A stretch of DNA of 64,000 nt from Streptomyces ardesiacus (GTDB lineage Bacteria > Actinomycetota > Actinomycetes > Streptomycetales > Streptomycetaceae). Of this stretch, positions 39,166 to 48,119 are shown in pieces. Within the stretch, counting starts at the first letter, position 1, and each line of letters opens with the position of its first letter. The notes beneath the pieces were generated by a model. That model saw nothing but the letters and a program-made list of their open reading frames with translations, was not told the DNA's origin and did no database searches. The position numbers and the translations under genes are program-made. The DNA is taken from NCBI RefSeq assembly GCF_003112575.1, contig NZ_BEWC01000008.1:558001-622000 (forward strand). The letters are read 5' to 3'.

Positions 39166-39999
39166 ATGAACGCACGTGTCCTGGCCGTCACCGGCCGCAG
39201 CCGCGTCCGACGGGCCGCGAACGGGTCGGCGGCCGAGGGGGCCGCCCGCGCCGGGCTCACCGCCCGCGGCGTCATCTACCTGCTGGTCGGCGTCCTCGCC
39301 CTGCGGATCGCGCTCGGCGACGGCGACCGGCAGGCGGACCGGGGCGGCGCCCTGGCCGAGCTGTCGGACAAGCCGTTCGGGGCCGTGCTGCTGTGGGCGC
39401 TCGGCGCCGGACTCGTCGGCATGGCCCTGTGGCGGCTGTCCGAGGCGCTCTTCGGCGCCACCGGCAAGGACGGCCACACCGCCAGGAAGCGCCTGCCGGC
39501 CGCCGTCCGGTGCGTCTTCTACGCGTTCGTCGCCTACTCCGTCCTGGCCTTCGCGGCCGGGAGCAGCGGCTCCGGCTCCGGCGACCGGCAGTCCCGGGAC
39601 GTCACGGCGCGGGTGATGGAGCTGCCCGCCGGCCGCTGGCTCGTGGGCCTGGCCGGGGCCGCGATCGTCGTCGCCGGGGTCGTCATCGGCGTCCAGGCGG
39701 TGCGCCGCACCTACCGCAGGAAGCTGAAGCCCGGCGCGCTCGGCCCCCGGACCCGGCGGCTGGTCGACGTCACCGGCGTCGGCGGCGGAGTGGCCCGCGG
39801 TCTCGTCTTCGCCGGGGCGGGCGCCTTCGCCGTACGGGCCGCCGTCGACTACGACCCCGGCCGGGTCAAGGGGATGGACGACACCCTGCGCTCCTTCGCC
39901 GGCACCCCCCTCGGCCCCTGGCTGCTGGGCCTGGTCGCGGCCGGCCTGGTGCTGTTCGGCGTCTTCTCCTTCGCGCTCGCGCGCCTGCGCCGGGTCTGA
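39166..39999 (+). CDS. DUF1206 membrane protein
   Basis: A 277-residue membrane protein with three repeats of a two-helix DUF1206 unit: AARAGLTARGVIYLLVGVLA with LLWALGAGLVGMALWRL, VRCVFYAFVAYSVLAFA with VGLAGAAIVVAGVVIG, and GLVFAGAGAFAVRAA with LLGLVAAGLVLFGVFS. This is the normal family length and layout; function unknown. ATG 39166 is preferred since GGGGAGGGG (39151-39159) would sit directly against the alternative ATG 39160. It may continue the sigM operon. Confidence 0.87.
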   Translation: MNARVLAVTGRSRVRRAANGSAAEGAARAGLTARGVIYLLVGVLALRIALGDGDRQADRGGALAELSDKPFGAVLLWALGAGLVGMALWRLSEALFGATGKDGHTARKRLPAAVRCVFYAFVAYSVLAFAAGSSGSGSGDRQSRDVTARVMELPAGRWLVGLAGAAIVVAGVVIGVQAVRRTYRRKLKPGALGPRTRRLVDVTGVGGGVARGLVFAGAGAFAVRAAVDYDPGRVKGMDDTLRSFAGTPLGPWLLGLVAAGLVLFGVFSFALARLRRV

Positions 40000-40027
40000 G
40001 CGGCCCGGCACGGGGAACACGGGGCGA

Positions 40028-40462
40028 ATGAACGAACACGAGATTCCTCCGCCGGACGGACGTCCCGTGGACGTCTACCTCGACCTCCTGCGCGTGCGCA
40101 TGCCGAACGACGACTACCAGCTCCTGCTCAGCGTGGTGGAACCGGTCCTCCAGGCGATCGACGAGCAGCAGATGCCGACCATCGACTTCTCCCTGGACGG
40201 GGACAACGCCGAGGCGCTGCCCCAGGAGATCAGGGACGAGGCCGCGCTCGTCATCGCCACCGCCGTCACCGGACGTCTCGACAACGAGGTCGTCGAGATC
40301 GACACCGACGAGACCGGACCGGTCCGGGTCGTCACCGACGCCGCCACCGCCTCCGACCCCGAGCGGCTCGGCGAGATCGCCGACTACCTCAGGGAACGCC
40401 ACCAGCAGAACGAGGAACTGCGCGGCATCGCCGAGGCCAGCGGTCTGCCCAGCGACTTCTGA
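40028..40462 (+). CDS. acidic protein of unknown function
   Basis: A 144-residue soluble, strongly acidic protein not recognised by me. It reads as two short helical parts (DYQLLLSVVEPVLQAIDEQQ, SDPERLGEIADYLRERHQQN) around EIRDEAALVIATAVTGRLDN. No motif, signal or membrane helix. It lies 28 bases after the DUF1206 gene in the same direction, so it is probably the last gene of the sigM-associated cluster. Its acidic character would suit a protein partner role, but that is a guess. Confidence 0.65.
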   Translation: MNEHEIPPPDGRPVDVYLDLLRVRMPNDDYQLLLSVVEPVLQAIDEQQMPTIDFSLDGDNAEALPQEIRDEAALVIATAVTGRLDNEVVEIDTDETGPVRVVTDAATASDPERLGEIADYLRERHQQNEELRGIAEASGLPSDF

Positions 40463-40484
40463 TCCCCGGCACCCGACGGGGCCG

Positions 40485-42743
40485 TCACCGCTGCGGCGCC
40501 TTGACGGGCACCCCCAGCGGCCGGGCGAGACCGACCACCGCCTCGTCCAGCCGCTCCAGGTGCCGCAGCACCCGGCCGGTGATGCGGCCGTAGCGGGGCA
40601 CCCCGGCGGCGTCCGGCTCCAGCAGCGAGGCGATGCTCGGCCCGGTCTCCACCTCCGTGCCGGCGTCGTCGTCGGCGAGGCGGGCGGTGATCGCCTCGAT
40701 GTTGCGCACCGTGCGCCGCACGGCGCCGCGCAGCCGCGGGTCCGCCGCGATCGACGGATGGGTGGGCAGCAGCTCGGCCGTCGCCGCCAGCGACCGCGCG
40801 TGATAGGCGCAGGTCTCCAGCAGCGCCACCACGTACTGCGCCGTGTCGCGCCGGGCCCGCAGCGGCGTGATCGGATGGGTCAGCGGCTGGGTGGCCCCGC
40901 GCAGATCGCCGAGCGCCTGGTCCAGCTCCCGTGCCTTGTCCAGCAGGTCGGCCGCGGGGCCGCCGCTGAGCTGGTCGACGGCGCCCTCGGTCACCTCGGT
41001 GAGCCGCTCCAGCACCGTGCCGAGCAGTTCGTTCGTACGCCGGTGGGTGCGGATCGGCAGCACCAGCGCCGCCGCCACGATCCCGCAGGCCGCGCCGAGC
41101 GCCGTCTCCTCCACCCGCAGCAGCAGCACCGACATGCTGTAGGTGTGCAGCAGCGTGTACAGCAGTCCGAGCATCGCGGTGACGAAGAACGACATCAGCG
41201 TGTAGGACAGCGGCGCCGTGTAGAACATCGCGAAGATCAGCACCAGCACCAGACCGAACGCGGTCCAGGTGTGGTTGCCCACCAGACCGGCCAGCACGAT
41301 GCCCGCCACGACGCCCAGCACCGTACCGAGCAGCCGGCGGTAGCCCTTGACCAGGATCTCGCCGGTCGAGGCGGTGTTGATGAAGACGATCCAGCAGGTG
41401 AGCACCGCCCAGTACCAGCGCTGGGTGGACAGGAACTCCCCGCCGACGATGGCCAGCGAGGACCCCACGGCGACCTGCACCGCGGCCCGCGTGGTGGGCC
41501 GCCGCAGCCCCGTCTGCTCCTCCTGGGGCGCCGCCTCCTCACCGGCGTCGATGGCCGCGTCCTCGGCGTCCAGCTCCTCGCGCGAACGGGCGGTGGCCGG
41601 TGAGTCGTCGGACTCGTCCTGCGGTCCGTCCAGGGCGATCCTGAGGCCCATGACGGCGCGCGCCGTCTCGCCGATGCCGCGGAAGACGTCCTGGACGGCC
41701 GCCGTCGCCTCGGGCAGGTTCTCCTCGTCGCGGTAGCCGAGCAGCCGGTTGCGCAGATGCGACAACGCCGTGCCGCGCGCCTCCGCGGGCGGGCGCAGCA
41801 CCAGGACGCGCAGCGCCGTCAGGTCGCGGCGCAGCCGCTCCGTGGCCTCACCCGGCGCGGGCGAATGACCGACGGACGGAGCGGGCGCGCCCGGCAGATG
41901 CAGGGTCAGCGTGTCCGCCCGCTCGGCGCTGCGCGCGGTCAGCAGCAGCAGGCCGAGGCGTTCGGCGGCGATCTCGGCGTCGGCGATGCGCCGCTGCACC
42001 AGGCGGGCCGTGGACGCGTCGGGCGTGCCCTCCTCCAGCCGGGACTGGATCAGCAGGGCCGTCTCGTGCAGCCGCGCGGTGCCGTCGCGCAGCCGCTCCA
42101 GCGTCTTGTCGATGGCGTCGGGACCGGCGTCCAGCAACTCGATCTGCGTCGCGATGAGCTGCGCCAGCCGGGCGCGGAACGCCTGCCGCAGCAGCCGCAG
42201 GATGCGCGCGGGCGTCGCCGGGACCACCCCGAAGCGCACCACCGCGCTGGAGGCGAACGCCACGGCGATGGCGGCCCACAGCCCCGGCAGCCCCGACACC
42301 TTCGCGCCGACGAACAGCGACACGAAGTAGACCTGGAAGCCGATCAGTCCGAGCGCGGTTCCTCGGTCGCCGAACCGGCGGACGAAGACCGCGCAGAAGA
42401 TCAGGACGACGAAGAAGGCGTCACCGACCACGACCCGCGAGGTGAGCAGCGTGCTCAGCGAGACCGAGGCCAGCGCGACGGGCAGGCCGAGCGCCAGCGT
42501 GACGGCCTGCGGCCCCGGCTCCTTCTCCCGGATGGCGAAGGTCGCGACCATCGCCGCCATGGCGCCCGCCACCAGATGCTTGACGTCCACGCCGAACGCG
42601 GCGAGCACGCCGAGCGTCAGCGCGATGGCGCCGACCGTCCGCAGACCCGCCGTCAGCCGCAACAGCCCCGGGTCGGAGGCGGCGACGCGGTCCCGCAGCC
42701 GTGTCCGCGCCGAACCTCCCGCTGCCTTCACGCCGCCGAACAC
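40485..42743 (-). CDS. FUSC family membrane protein
   Basis: A 752-residue inner-membrane protein of the FUSC/YccS/aromatic acid exporter family: a first membrane bundle (VGAIALTLGVLAAFGVDVKH, AIREKEPGPQAVTLALGLPV), a central cytoplasmic domain of about 200 residues, and a second bundle (FLSTQRWYWAVLTCWIVFIN, RRLLGTVLGVVAGIVLAGLV with the conserved R-x2-GT-x2-G). It probably exports aromatic or organic acids. GTG 42743 and GTG 42731 are both possible starts; GGGAGAG fits the second. A 17-base palindrome lies 16 bases upstream of the first. Confidence 0.85.
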   Translation of the reverse strand: MFGGVKAAGGSARTRLRDRVAASDPGLLRLTAGLRTVGAIALTLGVLAAFGVDVKHLVAGAMAAMVATFAIREKEPGPQAVTLALGLPVALASVSLSTLLTSRVVVGDAFFVVLIFCAVFVRRFGDRGTALGLIGFQVYFVSLFVGAKVSGLPGLWAAIAVAFASSAVVRFGVVPATPARILRLLRQAFRARLAQLIATQIELLDAGPDAIDKTLERLRDGTARLHETALLIQSRLEEGTPDASTARLVQRRIADAEIAAERLGLLLLTARSAERADTLTLHLPGAPAPSVGHSPAPGEATERLRRDLTALRVLVLRPPAEARGTALSHLRNRLLGYRDEENLPEATAAVQDVFRGIGETARAVMGLRIALDGPQDESDDSPATARSREELDAEDAAIDAGEEAAPQEEQTGLRRPTTRAAVQVAVGSSLAIVGGEFLSTQRWYWAVLTCWIVFINTASTGEILVKGYRRLLGTVLGVVAGIVLAGLVGNHTWTAFGLVLVLIFAMFYTAPLSYTLMSFFVTAMLGLLYTLLHTYSMSVLLLRVEETALGAACGIVAAALVLPIRTHRRTNELLGTVLERLTEVTEGAVDQLSGGPAADLLDKARELDQALGDLRGATQPLTHPITPLRARRDTAQYVVALLETCAYHARSLAATAELLPTHPSIAADPRLRGAVRRTVRNIEAITARLADDDAGTEVETGPSIASLLEPDAAGVPRYGRITGRVLRHLERLDEAVVGLARPLGVPVKAPQR

Positions 42744-42758
42744 TCTCCCGATTCACCG

Positions 42759-42775
42759 CCGGCTCCTGGAGCCGG
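42759..42775. promoter_or_regulatory. 17-bp palindrome upstream of the FUSC gene
   Basis: CCGGCTCC-T-GGAGCCGG is a perfect palindrome with one central base between the FUSC start and the NDH-2 stop. A repressor site or the terminator of the NDH-2 transcript are both possible. Confidence 0.4.
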
Positions 42776-42865
42776 TTCCAGCCATCTCCCGGCCGGTTCA
42801 CGCCGAGATCCACTTCTCAGCATGTCATGCCCCGGTCCGGTACGGGCCGCGGGGGCGGGCCGGGG

Positions 42866-44242
42866 TCACAACTCCGCCCGGTCCGCCCCCTTCACCTGCT
42901 CCCGCACCTGCTCCGGCGTCAGGTAGGCGTCGGTGTACTCGAAGTCCTTCAGCTTGGCCGGCTTGCGGGCCTGGAAACCGGTGCGCACGAAATCGTCCCC
43001 GGCGATCGCGTTGAGCGTCCAGTCGGCCGCCACCCGCGCCTTGGCCACGCCCGTGCGCAGCGCCGACCAGTGGTAGCCGCGCGCCACCGCCTGCGCGGGA
43101 AGTCCCTTGAGCTCGACGCCCATCGGCTTGGACACCGCGTCGGCGCCGCCGAGGTCGACGACGAGACCGAGGTCCTTGTGCACGTACGGCCGCATCGGCT
43201 GGTTGCGCAGGGTGGCGATGATGTTCTCGGCGACGTGCCGGCCCTGCCGCATCGCGTGCTGCGCGGTGGGCGGGCAGACGGCGCCCTCCTGGCCCTTGGC
43301 GAGGTCGGGCACGGCCGCGGAGTCGCCCAGCGCGAACACCCCGTCGTGGTTCGGCAGGCACATGTCCGCGGTCACCGCGAGCCGCCCCTTGACCGTCTCC
43401 GCGCCCAGCGTGGCGATCAGCGGGCTCGCCACCACACCCGCCGTCCAGATCAGCGTGCGGGTGGGCACCACCCGGCCGTCCGTGAACGTGACCTCCTCCG
43501 GCCCGGCCTTGGCGATGGAGACCCCCAGGGAGATCTCGATGCCGCGCCGCGTCAGGATCTGCTGCGCGTCCCGGCCGAGCTGCTCGCCCAGCTCCGGCAT
43601 CAGCTTCGGCGCGATGTCGATCAGGTGCCACTTGATCAGGGCCGGGTCCAGGCGCGCGTAGCGCTTGACGGCCGCGTGCGTCAGCCGCTGCAGACACGCC
43701 GCGGTCTCGGTGCCCGCGTAGCCGCCGCCCACCACCACGAACTGCAGCCGGGCGGCACGCTCCGCCGGGTCCTGACTGGCGTCGGCGATGTCGAGCTGCG
43801 AGATGACGTGGTCGCGGATGTAGGCGGCCTCCGCCAGCGTCTTCATGCCGAACGCGTGGTCGGTCAGCCCCGGGATGTCGAAGGTGCGGGTGATGCTGCC
43901 GGGCGCCAGCACGATGTAGTCGTACGGCTCGTTGACGATCCGGCCGGTGATGCCGCGCACCACGCAGACCTTGGCCTTGAGGTCCACCCCGATGGCACCG
44001 CCCGGCAGGATGCGGGTCCGGTACTTGCGGCTGCGGCGCAGGGAGAGCGCGATCGACTGGGGCGTGAGCACGCCGGCGGCGACGTGCGGCAGCAGCGGCA
44101 GGTAGAGCTGGTAGGAGAACGGCGTCACCAAAGTGATCTCGGCCTCCTCCGGCGCGAGCCTGCGTTCCAGACGACGGACGCACTCCACGCCGGCGAAACC
44201 TGCTCCGACCACCAGGATCCTGGGTCGTGTCACGGTGCTCAT
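42866..44242 (-). CDS. ndh: type II NADH dehydrogenase-like oxidoreductase
   Basis: A 458-residue FAD/NAD(P) disulfide-reductase-fold protein of the NDH-2 type, which passes electrons from NADH to menaquinone without pumping protons. RILVVGAGFAGVECVRRLER is the FAD motif, FVVVGGGYAGTETAACLQRL the NAD motif, VFALGDSAAVPD the second FAD contact, and PPTAQHAMRQGRHVAENI is the quinone-site region (A-Q-x-A). ATG 44242 with GGAGG 11 bases upstream. Downstream of the stressosome-like operon but separated by 211 bases and a hairpin. Confidence 0.86.
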   Translation of the reverse strand: MSTVTRPRILVVGAGFAGVECVRRLERRLAPEEAEITLVTPFSYQLYLPLLPHVAAGVLTPQSIALSLRRSRKYRTRILPGGAIGVDLKAKVCVVRGITGRIVNEPYDYIVLAPGSITRTFDIPGLTDHAFGMKTLAEAAYIRDHVISQLDIADASQDPAERAARLQFVVVGGGYAGTETAACLQRLTHAAVKRYARLDPALIKWHLIDIAPKLMPELGEQLGRDAQQILTRRGIEISLGVSIAKAGPEEVTFTDGRVVPTRTLIWTAGVVASPLIATLGAETVKGRLAVTADMCLPNHDGVFALGDSAAVPDLAKGQEGAVCPPTAQHAMRQGRHVAENIIATLRNQPMRPYVHKDLGLVVDLGGADAVSKPMGVELKGLPAQAVARGYHWSALRTGVAKARVAADWTLNAIAGDDFVRTGFQARKPAKLKDFEYTDAYLTPEQVREQVKGADRAEL

Positions 44243-44394
44243 CCCTTTCTGCGCCTCCGGGGCGGCGGTCCGCCGCGAACGCCCTTCGCCTGCCCGGGGA
44301 TCGCCGCTTCGCACCTCGCCCATCCCATCGCGCCCGCACCGGCCCGGCCAGCCGGACGCGGCAGGCAGGCGACCCGTCCTGATCACCACCATGC

Positions 44395-44424
44395 CCCGCC
44401 CGGACCCGCGGCGCACCGGGCGGG
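44395..44424 (-). terminator. hairpin after the rsbU-like gene
   Basis: CCCGCCCGG (44395-44403) pairs exactly with CCGGGCGGG (44416-44424) across a 12-base loop, 30 bases after the phosphatase gene's stop, in the 211-base gap that contains no gene. Confidence 0.5.
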
Positions 44425-44453
44425 AGCGAATCGCGGGGAACTTCCGCCGCGGA

Positions 44454-46187
44454 TCAGACCCCGTCGCCGAGGTGGCACAGCAGCAGACACACGTCGTCGT
44501 CGCGTTCGGAGTCGCTGAGCATCGGACGCAGGATGCCGTCCGCGGAACCCTCCAGGTCCGTCTCCAGCTCGGCCGGGCCGAACGAGCCGAGCGCCTCCGT
44601 CAGCCGCGCGATCCCGGGGTCTATGCCCCGGGCCCGGCGCTCCACCAGACCGTCCGTGTACAGCGCGAGCGTCGAGCCGGGCGCCATGGGCACCGTGTGG
44701 TCCGCGATCTCCTGCCGCAGCGGGATGCCGAGCATCGCACCGGGCTTGGCGTCCAGGGTCCGCACCAGCCCGTCCGGCGTGCGCAGCACCGGCGGCGGAT
44801 GACCGGCCGCCGCCCAGGTCACGGTCGGGTCGTCGGGATGGAAGCGCGCGATGACGGCGGTGGCGAACAGGTCGGGCTGGAGGTGGTGCAGGAAGATGTG
44901 CAGCCGGGTCAGCAACTGCCCGGGGCTGCCGCCGTCGACCGCGTAGGCGCGCAGGGCGGTGCGCAGCTGGCTCATCATCACCGCCGCGCGCAGCCCGTGC
45001 CCGGTGACGTCCCCGACCACGGCGATGACGCCGCCGTCCGGCTGTCGGAACGCGTCGTACCAGTCGCCGCCGATGTTCAGCCCGTGGGTGGCCGGCAGGT
45101 AGCGCGCGGCCAGCGTGAGCCCGGGCGGGGCCGGCAGCTCCGTCAGCAGCGCCCGCTGGAGCGTCTCGGCGATGTCGCGGTTGTGCTGGTAGCGCTGGGC
45201 GTGGTCGATGGCGGTGCTGGCCCGCCGGGTCAGCTCGATCAGCATCACGGCGTCGTCCGGGTCCCAGCGCTCCCCGGGCGGGGTCAGCGTCACCACACCC
45301 AGGGGCGCCTGCCGCGTCGGCAGCGGGATGCACAGCAGGGGCCGGTCCGGGGCCAGCGCGGAGGGCGGCCGGTCGTCGACGCCGGGCAGCCCTCCGGGGT
45401 GCGCGGCGGCGTACTGCGGCCGTCCGGTGCGGGCGGCCGTCACCGCCGCGGCCGCGTGGGCCGGGCCCGGCCGGTCGCCGTCCTGGTCGAACAGCCAGAC
45501 GTCCACGCTCGCCGCGTATTCGGGCACCAGCAGCTCCGGCAGCCGGCGCACGATCTCGTGGTGGTCCAGCGACGCCGTCAGGACCGCGCTGGCGTCCGCC
45601 AGGAAGGTGAGCCTGCGCCGGGCGTTCTCCGCCTCCGTGCGCGCCTTGCGCTCCGCCGCGAACGCCTCGCGCTGGGCCCGCCCGGCCGCGTCCAGTTCGG
45701 CGTGCAGCGCCACCACGCCCTGGTTCGTCTGCTGCAGCTCCTCCCGGTGGAAGTCGACCAGGCCCTCCTGCTCGGCGAGCCTCTCCAGCACCAGCGCCGT
45801 GTCCTCGTCGGCACCCAGCAGGGCCTCCGCCAGCTCCGCCGGGCCGCTCGCCACGGCGTCGGGGCCGACGTCCGCCGACGCCTCCGGGCAGGGCACCGTG
45901 ACACGCCACGGCGGCTGCCCGGCGGCGGCCGCCTCGGGCGACGGCGTCACCACGGCGTGCAGCACACCCTCCCCGGCCCCCGCCCCGGCGCGGGAGTCGG
46001 TGCCCGTCTCCAGGGTGAGCCGCCAGGTGCCGCCCTTGGTCAGACACAGCCGCAGCTGCGCGCCGAGCGAGGCCGTCAGCCGCGCGCGCTCCACGGGCGG
46101 CACGCCGTGGGCCGCCGCCAGCCGTGCGGTGGCGATGCGTGCCACGGCCGCGTCGGTCAGGTCGCTGATCTGCCAGGTGCGGGTCAT
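44454..46187 (-). CDS. rsbU: RsbU-type PP2C phosphatase with GAF domain
   Basis: A 577-residue phosphatase. The N-terminus up to about residue 130 is an RsbW/RsbT-like remnant, a coiled coil follows (LVDFHREELQQTNQGVVALH), then a GAF domain at roughly 195-330, and a SpoIIE/PP2C domain from about 345: RDIAETLQRALLTELPAPPG, IGGDWYDAFRQPDGGVIAVV, GDVTGHGLRAAVMMSQLRTA, LYTDGLVERR and DDDVCLLL supply the metal-binding Asp residues. In partner switching such an enzyme dephosphorylates an RsbV-like STAS protein. Its ATG overlaps the preceding gene's stop (ATGA). Last gene of the rsbRST-like operon. Confidence 0.87.
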   Translation of the reverse strand: MTRTWQISDLTDAAVARIATARLAAAHGVPPVERARLTASLGAQLRLCLTKGGTWRLTLETGTDSRAGAGAGEGVLHAVVTPSPEAAAAGQPPWRVTVPCPEASADVGPDAVASGPAELAEALLGADEDTALVLERLAEQEGLVDFHREELQQTNQGVVALHAELDAAGRAQREAFAAERKARTEAENARRRLTFLADASAVLTASLDHHEIVRRLPELLVPEYAASVDVWLFDQDGDRPGPAHAAAAVTAARTGRPQYAAAHPGGLPGVDDRPPSALAPDRPLLCIPLPTRQAPLGVVTLTPPGERWDPDDAVMLIELTRRASTAIDHAQRYQHNRDIAETLQRALLTELPAPPGLTLAARYLPATHGLNIGGDWYDAFRQPDGGVIAVVGDVTGHGLRAAVMMSQLRTALRAYAVDGGSPGQLLTRLHIFLHHLQPDLFATAVIARFHPDDPTVTWAAAGHPPPVLRTPDGLVRTLDAKPGAMLGIPLRQEIADHTVPMAPGSTLALYTDGLVERRARGIDPGIARLTEALGSFGPAELETDLEGSADGILRPMLSDSERDDDVCLLLCHLGDGV

Positions 46188-47248
46188 GGGCCGTCCGGCG
46201 GAGTCGGGGCCAGCACGGCGACGGCGGTGTCGTCCCGTACGGGCCGGGCCGGGCTGCTGGCGTCACGGATCGTCACGGCGGCGGTCACCGCCGGGTCGGC
46301 CCCGGTGCGGCAGGTGTCGGACGTCGGCGACCACCGGCTCGGCAGGCCGTCGCTGTGCAGCACCAGCACCCGGTCGTCCGCCCAGGCCGTCTCCTCCTCG
46401 CGCAGCGTGGTGGGCCGGTGGGTGCCGACGATGCCGGGGCGCGAGACCAGGTGCCGCCAGGCGCCGCCCTCGCACAGCCGGGCCCCGATGTTGCCGACAC
46501 CGGTGAAGCGGAGCACCCCGGCCCGCGCGTCCACCTGGGCCACCGCGACGGCCGCGCCGCGGGTGCCGGACAGCGCCCGGTCGAGCCGCCGCACCACCTC
46601 GGCCGGCGGAAGTCCCGCCGACGCGCGCAGCGCCTCCACGGCCGCGGCCGAGGCGCGGGCGGCCTCCGGACCGTGACCGAGACCGTCGGCCAGCATCAGC
46701 GTGACGAGGTCCCCGTCGCGGACCCAGGCCCAGGCGTCGCCCGAGTACTCCGCACCGCCGAACGGCACGTTCACCCCACCGGCCCGCAGTCGGTCCGCCG
46801 GACCGGAACCGACGGTGCGGGCCCCGGACACGGCGCCCACCCGTGCGACGACGACCGTGCCCCGGCCGGGGACACTGTGCAGGTCGAAGTCGTCGGCGAG
46901 GCGCGCACAGGTGCCGAGCCCCGCCCCGAGGGAGCCCGTGGTGGTGAAACCGTCGCGCAGCGCGGCGGGCACGTCGGCGATCCCGGGGCCGTGGTCGACC
47001 GTGGCGATCTGCACCCGCGGCGCCGCCTCCCGGCCCGCCGGGAGGAAGGGAGGCGCGACCACGTCGATCAGCACCTGGCCGCCCCCGGCGTGCTTGAGCA
47101 GGTTGGTGGCCAGCTCGGTCGCCACCAGCGCCGCCGTCGAGGTCCGCTGCTCGTCCAGGCCGGCCAGGGCCGCCGCGTGCTCCGCGGCCACCCTGGCGTC
47201 GCGCACCCGGGTCGAGTCGTGCACCGGGACGTCCCACACGCGGGGCAT
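46184..47248 (-). CDS. fused HATPase and PP2C protein (RsbT-RsbX-like)
   Basis: A 354-residue fusion. Residues 1-140 are an RsbT/RsbW-like ATPase (LVATELATNLLKHAGGGQVL as N-box, TVDHGPGIADV as G1, GSLGAGLGTCARLADDFDL as G2); residues 155-350 are a small PP2C domain (LADGLGHGPEAARASAAAVE, VLVLHSDGLPSRW, DDTAVAVLAP) as in RsbX, which resets the stressosome by dephosphorylating RsbR/RsbS. The two opposing activities in one chain are typical of actinobacterial stressosome operons. Start and stop overlap both neighbours (TGATG and ATGA). Confidence 0.87.
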   Translation of the reverse strand: MPRVWDVPVHDSTRVRDARVAAEHAAALAGLDEQRTSTAALVATELATNLLKHAGGGQVLIDVVAPPFLPAGREAAPRVQIATVDHGPGIADVPAALRDGFTTTGSLGAGLGTCARLADDFDLHSVPGRGTVVVARVGAVSGARTVGSGPADRLRAGGVNVPFGGAEYSGDAWAWVRDGDLVTLMLADGLGHGPEAARASAAAVEALRASAGLPPAEVVRRLDRALSGTRGAAVAVAQVDARAGVLRFTGVGNIGARLCEGGAWRHLVSRPGIVGTHRPTTLREEETAWADDRVLVLHSDGLPSRWSPTSDTCRTGADPAVTAAVTIRDASSPARPVRDDTAVAVLAPTPPDGP

Positions 47249-47688
47249 CAGGACTCCTCACGCGGGCGGGGCGGCCGGCCCACCCAGGACGTCACCCGCA
47301 CGGTGGTCCCGGAACCCGGGGCGCTCTCGATCCCGAACTCGTGCACCAGGCGCCGCGCGCCGCCCAGCCCCATGCCGAGGCCGTCGCCGGAGGTGAAGCC
47401 GTCGCTGAGTGCCTGCTCCAGGTCCGGGATGCCGGGCCCGTCGTCGCTGAAGGTCAGCCGCAGCCCGTGCGTGGTGCCCTCGACGAGCGGCTCCGTCTCC
47501 ATGGTGCCGCCCCCGCCGTACACGAGCGTGTTGCGGGCCAGCTCGCTGGCCGCGGTGACCAGCTTGGTCTGGTCGACCAGGCCGAAGCCGAGCTGGGCGG
47601 CGGCCTGCCGCACGTGCTGTCGTACCCACACCAGATCCATGTCGGAGCGGATCGGCAGGCGGGCCTGGGAGCCCGCGGCAGTGTGCAT
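47248..47688 (-). CDS. rsbT: RsbT-like anti-sigma/stressosome kinase
   Basis: A 146-residue HATPase of the RsbT type that phosphorylates RsbR and RsbS under stress and then activates RsbU. N-box TAASELARNTLVYGGGG, G1 FSDDGPGIPDL, G2 SGDGLGMGLGGARRLV, all intact, so kinase activity is expected. ATG 47688 overlaps the rsbS stop in TGATG; its own stop overlaps the next start in the same way. Confidence 0.9.
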   Translation of the reverse strand: MHTAAGSQARLPIRSDMDLVWVRQHVRQAAAQLGFGLVDQTKLVTAASELARNTLVYGGGGTMETEPLVEGTTHGLRLTFSDDGPGIPDLEQALSDGFTSGDGLGMGLGGARRLVHEFGIESAPGSGTTVRVTSWVGRPPRPREES

Positions 47689-48119
47689 CACAAACGCTCC
47701 TGGCGCAGGCCGCCGAAGCGGGACGACGGGGCCTGCTGCCTGAGGAGCTCCATGGCCACCTCGGTGCTGAGCGCGGTGTGCACGCCCGGCAGCGTCAGGC
47801 CCAGCTCCACCAGCGTGATCGCGACCGCCGGCCGCATGCCGACCAGCACGGTGCGTGCGGCCAGCAGCCCGGTCTGCCCGGCGATCTCGGCCAGGATCCT
47901 CCCGAGGAAGGAGTCGACGATCTCCACCCCGGAGACGTCGATGACCACGCCGGTGGCACCGCTGCGCACGATGGTCTCGGCGAGATCCTCCTGGAGCTGC
48001 TGGGCCGTGCTGTCGTGCAGGTCCCCCTGGAGGGTGACCAGGAGGACCTCGCCGAGCCGGAGCACCGGAACATGCCCTGACACCGGAGCCCCGTGGGGTC
48101 CGGGAAACGCCTGGCTCAC
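47688..48119 (-). CDS. rsbS: RsbS-like STAS protein
   Basis: A 143-residue single STAS domain. GVVIDVSGVEIVDSFLGRIL aligns with the RsbS region that carries the phosphorylated Ser (VDSFLGR), so it should be a substrate of RsbT and a core stressosome protein. GTG 48119 overlaps the rsbR stop (GTGA); GTG 48083, nearer to the conserved HVPVLRLGEVLLV start, is an alternative. Confidence 0.88.
   Translation of the reverse strand: MSQAFPGPHGAPVSGHVPVLRLGEVLLVTLQGDLHDSTAQQLQEDLAETIVRSGATGVVIDVSGVEIVDSFLGRILAEIAGQTGLLAARTVLVGMRPAVAITLVELGLTLPGVHTALSTEVAMELLRQQAPSSRFGGLRQERL

Noticed and set aside
44133..46676. An 847-codon open frame on the plus strand opposite the rsbU-like gene
   Set aside because: High-G+C shadow frame; the product has no recognisable motif and the opposite strand encodes well-conserved proteins.
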